This document shows, piece after piece, positions 6,124 through 7,093 of a stretch of DNA of 7,093 bases. This DNA is from an uncultured Pseudoflavonifractor sp. GTDB lineage: Bacteria > Bacillota_A > Clostridia > Oscillospirales > Oscillospiraceae. Location of the stretch: the NCBI GenBank assembly GCA_947575475.1, contig CANPNN010000067.1, positions 1 to 7,093 on the forward strand. The letters run 5' to 3'. How positions within the stretch are numbered: the stretch's first letter is position 1; the number at the start of each line of letters is the position of its first letter. The position numbers were made by a program, and so were the translations under genes. The notes under the pieces were generated by a model. It saw only the letters and a list, made by a program, of their open reading frames with translations, was not told the DNA's origin and did not search any database.

Positions 6124-6500
6124 TTGAAGGACGGGCCCTGGGGCGGCAGTTTATCCTTCGGTGGTTTGCGGGGAACCGGGAGGTCACCCTGCCCCAACCT
6201 GCCTACGGTATATGAGGTGGCGGTGGGGGAGGAGGATGACCTGGTGCTGGAGGAATTTATCCAGGGGGATACCCTGGACTTTCTTTTCGGGAGATCCTTT
6301 TCACCGGGGCGGAGATAAGGCGGATCGTAAAGCAGCTGCGCGGAGGGCTGTGGGTGCTCCACTCCCTGGGAGCCGTCCATCGAGACGTCAGGTCAGAGAA
6401 TGTGACCCTCCAGGGAAGCGACGCCATTCTCACCTACTTTGATGCCGCCCATCTCCACACTGGGATGGTATCAGAGCACCCGGCCCAGGACCTACGATGA
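6124..6500 (+). pseudogene. Decayed, truncated Ser/Thr protein kinase (bacterial Hanks type)
   Basis: A kinase can be read only by switching frames. LKDG (from 6124) is in one frame. RQFILRWFAGNREV (6144-6185) follows in another and resembles the beta-3 strand and the start of helix C. PNLPTVYEVA through LEEFIQGDTLDFL (6193-6285) is back in the first frame and covers the beta-4 to hinge region. REILFTGAEIRRIVKQL, then VLHSLGAVHRDVRSENV and AILTYFDAAHL are again shifted, ending at TGA (6498-6500). The catalytic loop HRDVRSEN keeps Asp and Asn of HRDLKPEN, but the DFG aspartate is Tyr in TYFDAA and the beta-3 lysine is Arg. Most of helix C and the whole C-lobe are missing. A good AGGAGGG ribosome site (6107-6113) remains, but the ATGs after it (6114, 6119) meet stops at once. 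Frames, catalytic residues and length all say pseudogene; sequencing error alone would not explain the lost residues. Confidence 0.8.
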
Positions 6501-7093
6501 CGGCGGTACAGCCACAGTGACCTATACGGATAAGGACGGGAGCTATCAGCTCCTGCTGGGCCGGGGCAACGAGCCATACATCTCCACCAACGGCCCGGAC
6601 GAGTCTATCACCTACTGTACCCCATGGCTACTGCCCGGAGGCCATGGCGGTGAGCTTTGTAGACTTCCTGGGTCGGGACAATGTGGCCGAGAGAACTTGG
6701 ACCATCGCCATGAAGGGCGGGGATGTGATCATCCTTCACCAGACCATGAAGGTCTGGGTCATCCAGACGGTGGACAACTACCCAGAGGATGCGCTTGTTG
6801 GGACGATGGAGGAGCTGCAGGCCCTCATCGATGAGATCAGCGACATTGACTTTGTAGGCAGGGGCAGAGGGAACGTGGGCATCACCGCCGCCCGGGTTCA
6901 CCTGACGGGCTGCGCCTTCACCGGCTGCAGGTCCGCTGTGCTGCCCTACAGGGATTTCTGGTTGAATTTCCGCTATTGCGAGTTTATAGATAATGAGGTG
7001 GGTATTCACTTCAACGCCAGCCAGAGCAACGTGATCCGCTCCCAGTTTGACGGCAACCGCTTCACGGAAAACGGCACCGCCATTCTCTGGGAG
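6475..7093 (+). pseudogene. Frame-broken right-handed beta-helix repeat protein, 3' end outside the window
   Basis: Coding sequence starts at about 6475 with STRPRTYDDGGTATVTYTDK and QLLLGRGNEPYISTNGPDE in one frame. Near 6605-6640 it moves to a second frame that stays open to the window edge: EAMAVSFVDFLGRDNVAERT (from 6638), MKGGDVIILHQTMKVWVIQT and GTMEELQALIDEI, then irregular repeats rich in CxF..N..G such as HLTGCAFTGC, FRYCEFIDNEVGIHF and SQFDGNRFTENGTAI. Those repeats are typical of right-handed parallel beta-helix (pectate lyase/NosD-like) folds. No signal peptide or separate ribosome site is seen, and the sequence joins the kinase remnant directly. The second frame alone has an internal ATG at 6644, only two bases after a GGAGG, too close for good initiation. 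The intact parent could be a beta-helix protein or a kinase-beta-helix fusion; function unknown. Confidence 0.6.

Noticed and set aside
5971..6318. 115-codon plus-strand frame starting at TTG 5971
   Set aside because: Only its later part (6193-6285) is coding-like, and that is a fragment of the kinase remnant; the first 40 codons are intergenic and lack a ribosome site.
6608..7009. 133-codon minus-strand frame opposite the beta-helix region
   Set aside because: The plus-strand frame gives recognisable beta-helix repeats; the minus frame is compositionally a shadow.

Overview
The window looks like chromosomal DNA from a GC-rich, anaerobic member of the Bacillota, most plausibly an Oscillospiraceae-type gut clostridium. 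The reasons are strong Shine-Dalgarno sites, sigma-A-like promoters with 17-base spacers, GC-rich codon use, two sodium-coupled NSS amino-acid transporters, an ApbE lipoprotein beside a NusG_II protein and a Gx-type membrane protein, and a decayed bacterial Ser/Thr-kinase gene. The assignment rests on gene content alone.

Layout. (1) Positions 2221 down to 1, minus strand: a promoter (2193-2221) drives a tightly packed operon of a NusG domain II protein, a Gx/heptaprenyl-diphosphate-synthase-component-I-type membrane protein and an ApbE flavin transferase. After about 115 bases comes the start of another gene that leaves the window. Its first 16 residues faintly resemble RnfC, which would make this the upstream part of an Rnf-type redox operon. 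(2) Positions 2373-3840, plus strand: a near-consensus promoter, an NSS transporter and a strong bidirectional terminator. (3) Positions 5966 down to 3840, minus strand: a promoter, a YfcE/MJ0936-type metallophosphoesterase and a second, divergent NSS transporter. Its roughly 200-base 3' flank is unusually palindromic and contains an interrupted coding-like frame. (4) Positions 6107-7093, plus strand: decayed DNA. A Ser/Thr protein kinase remnant with shifted frames and lost catalytic residues runs directly into a frame-broken right-handed beta-helix protein that continues past the window edge.

How the parts work together. ApbE attaches FMN covalently to extracytosolic redox proteins. Its operon partners and the possible RnfC suggest membrane redox chemistry linked to an ion gradient. 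The two NSS carriers would spend a sodium gradient on amino-acid uptake. That link is physiological inference, and nothing in the sequence proves it. No complete new system is visible. The features most worth checking are the operon continuing to the left, the unusual extracellular gate of the first NSS protein, the structured region at 3845-4030 and the kinase/beta-helix remnant on the right.
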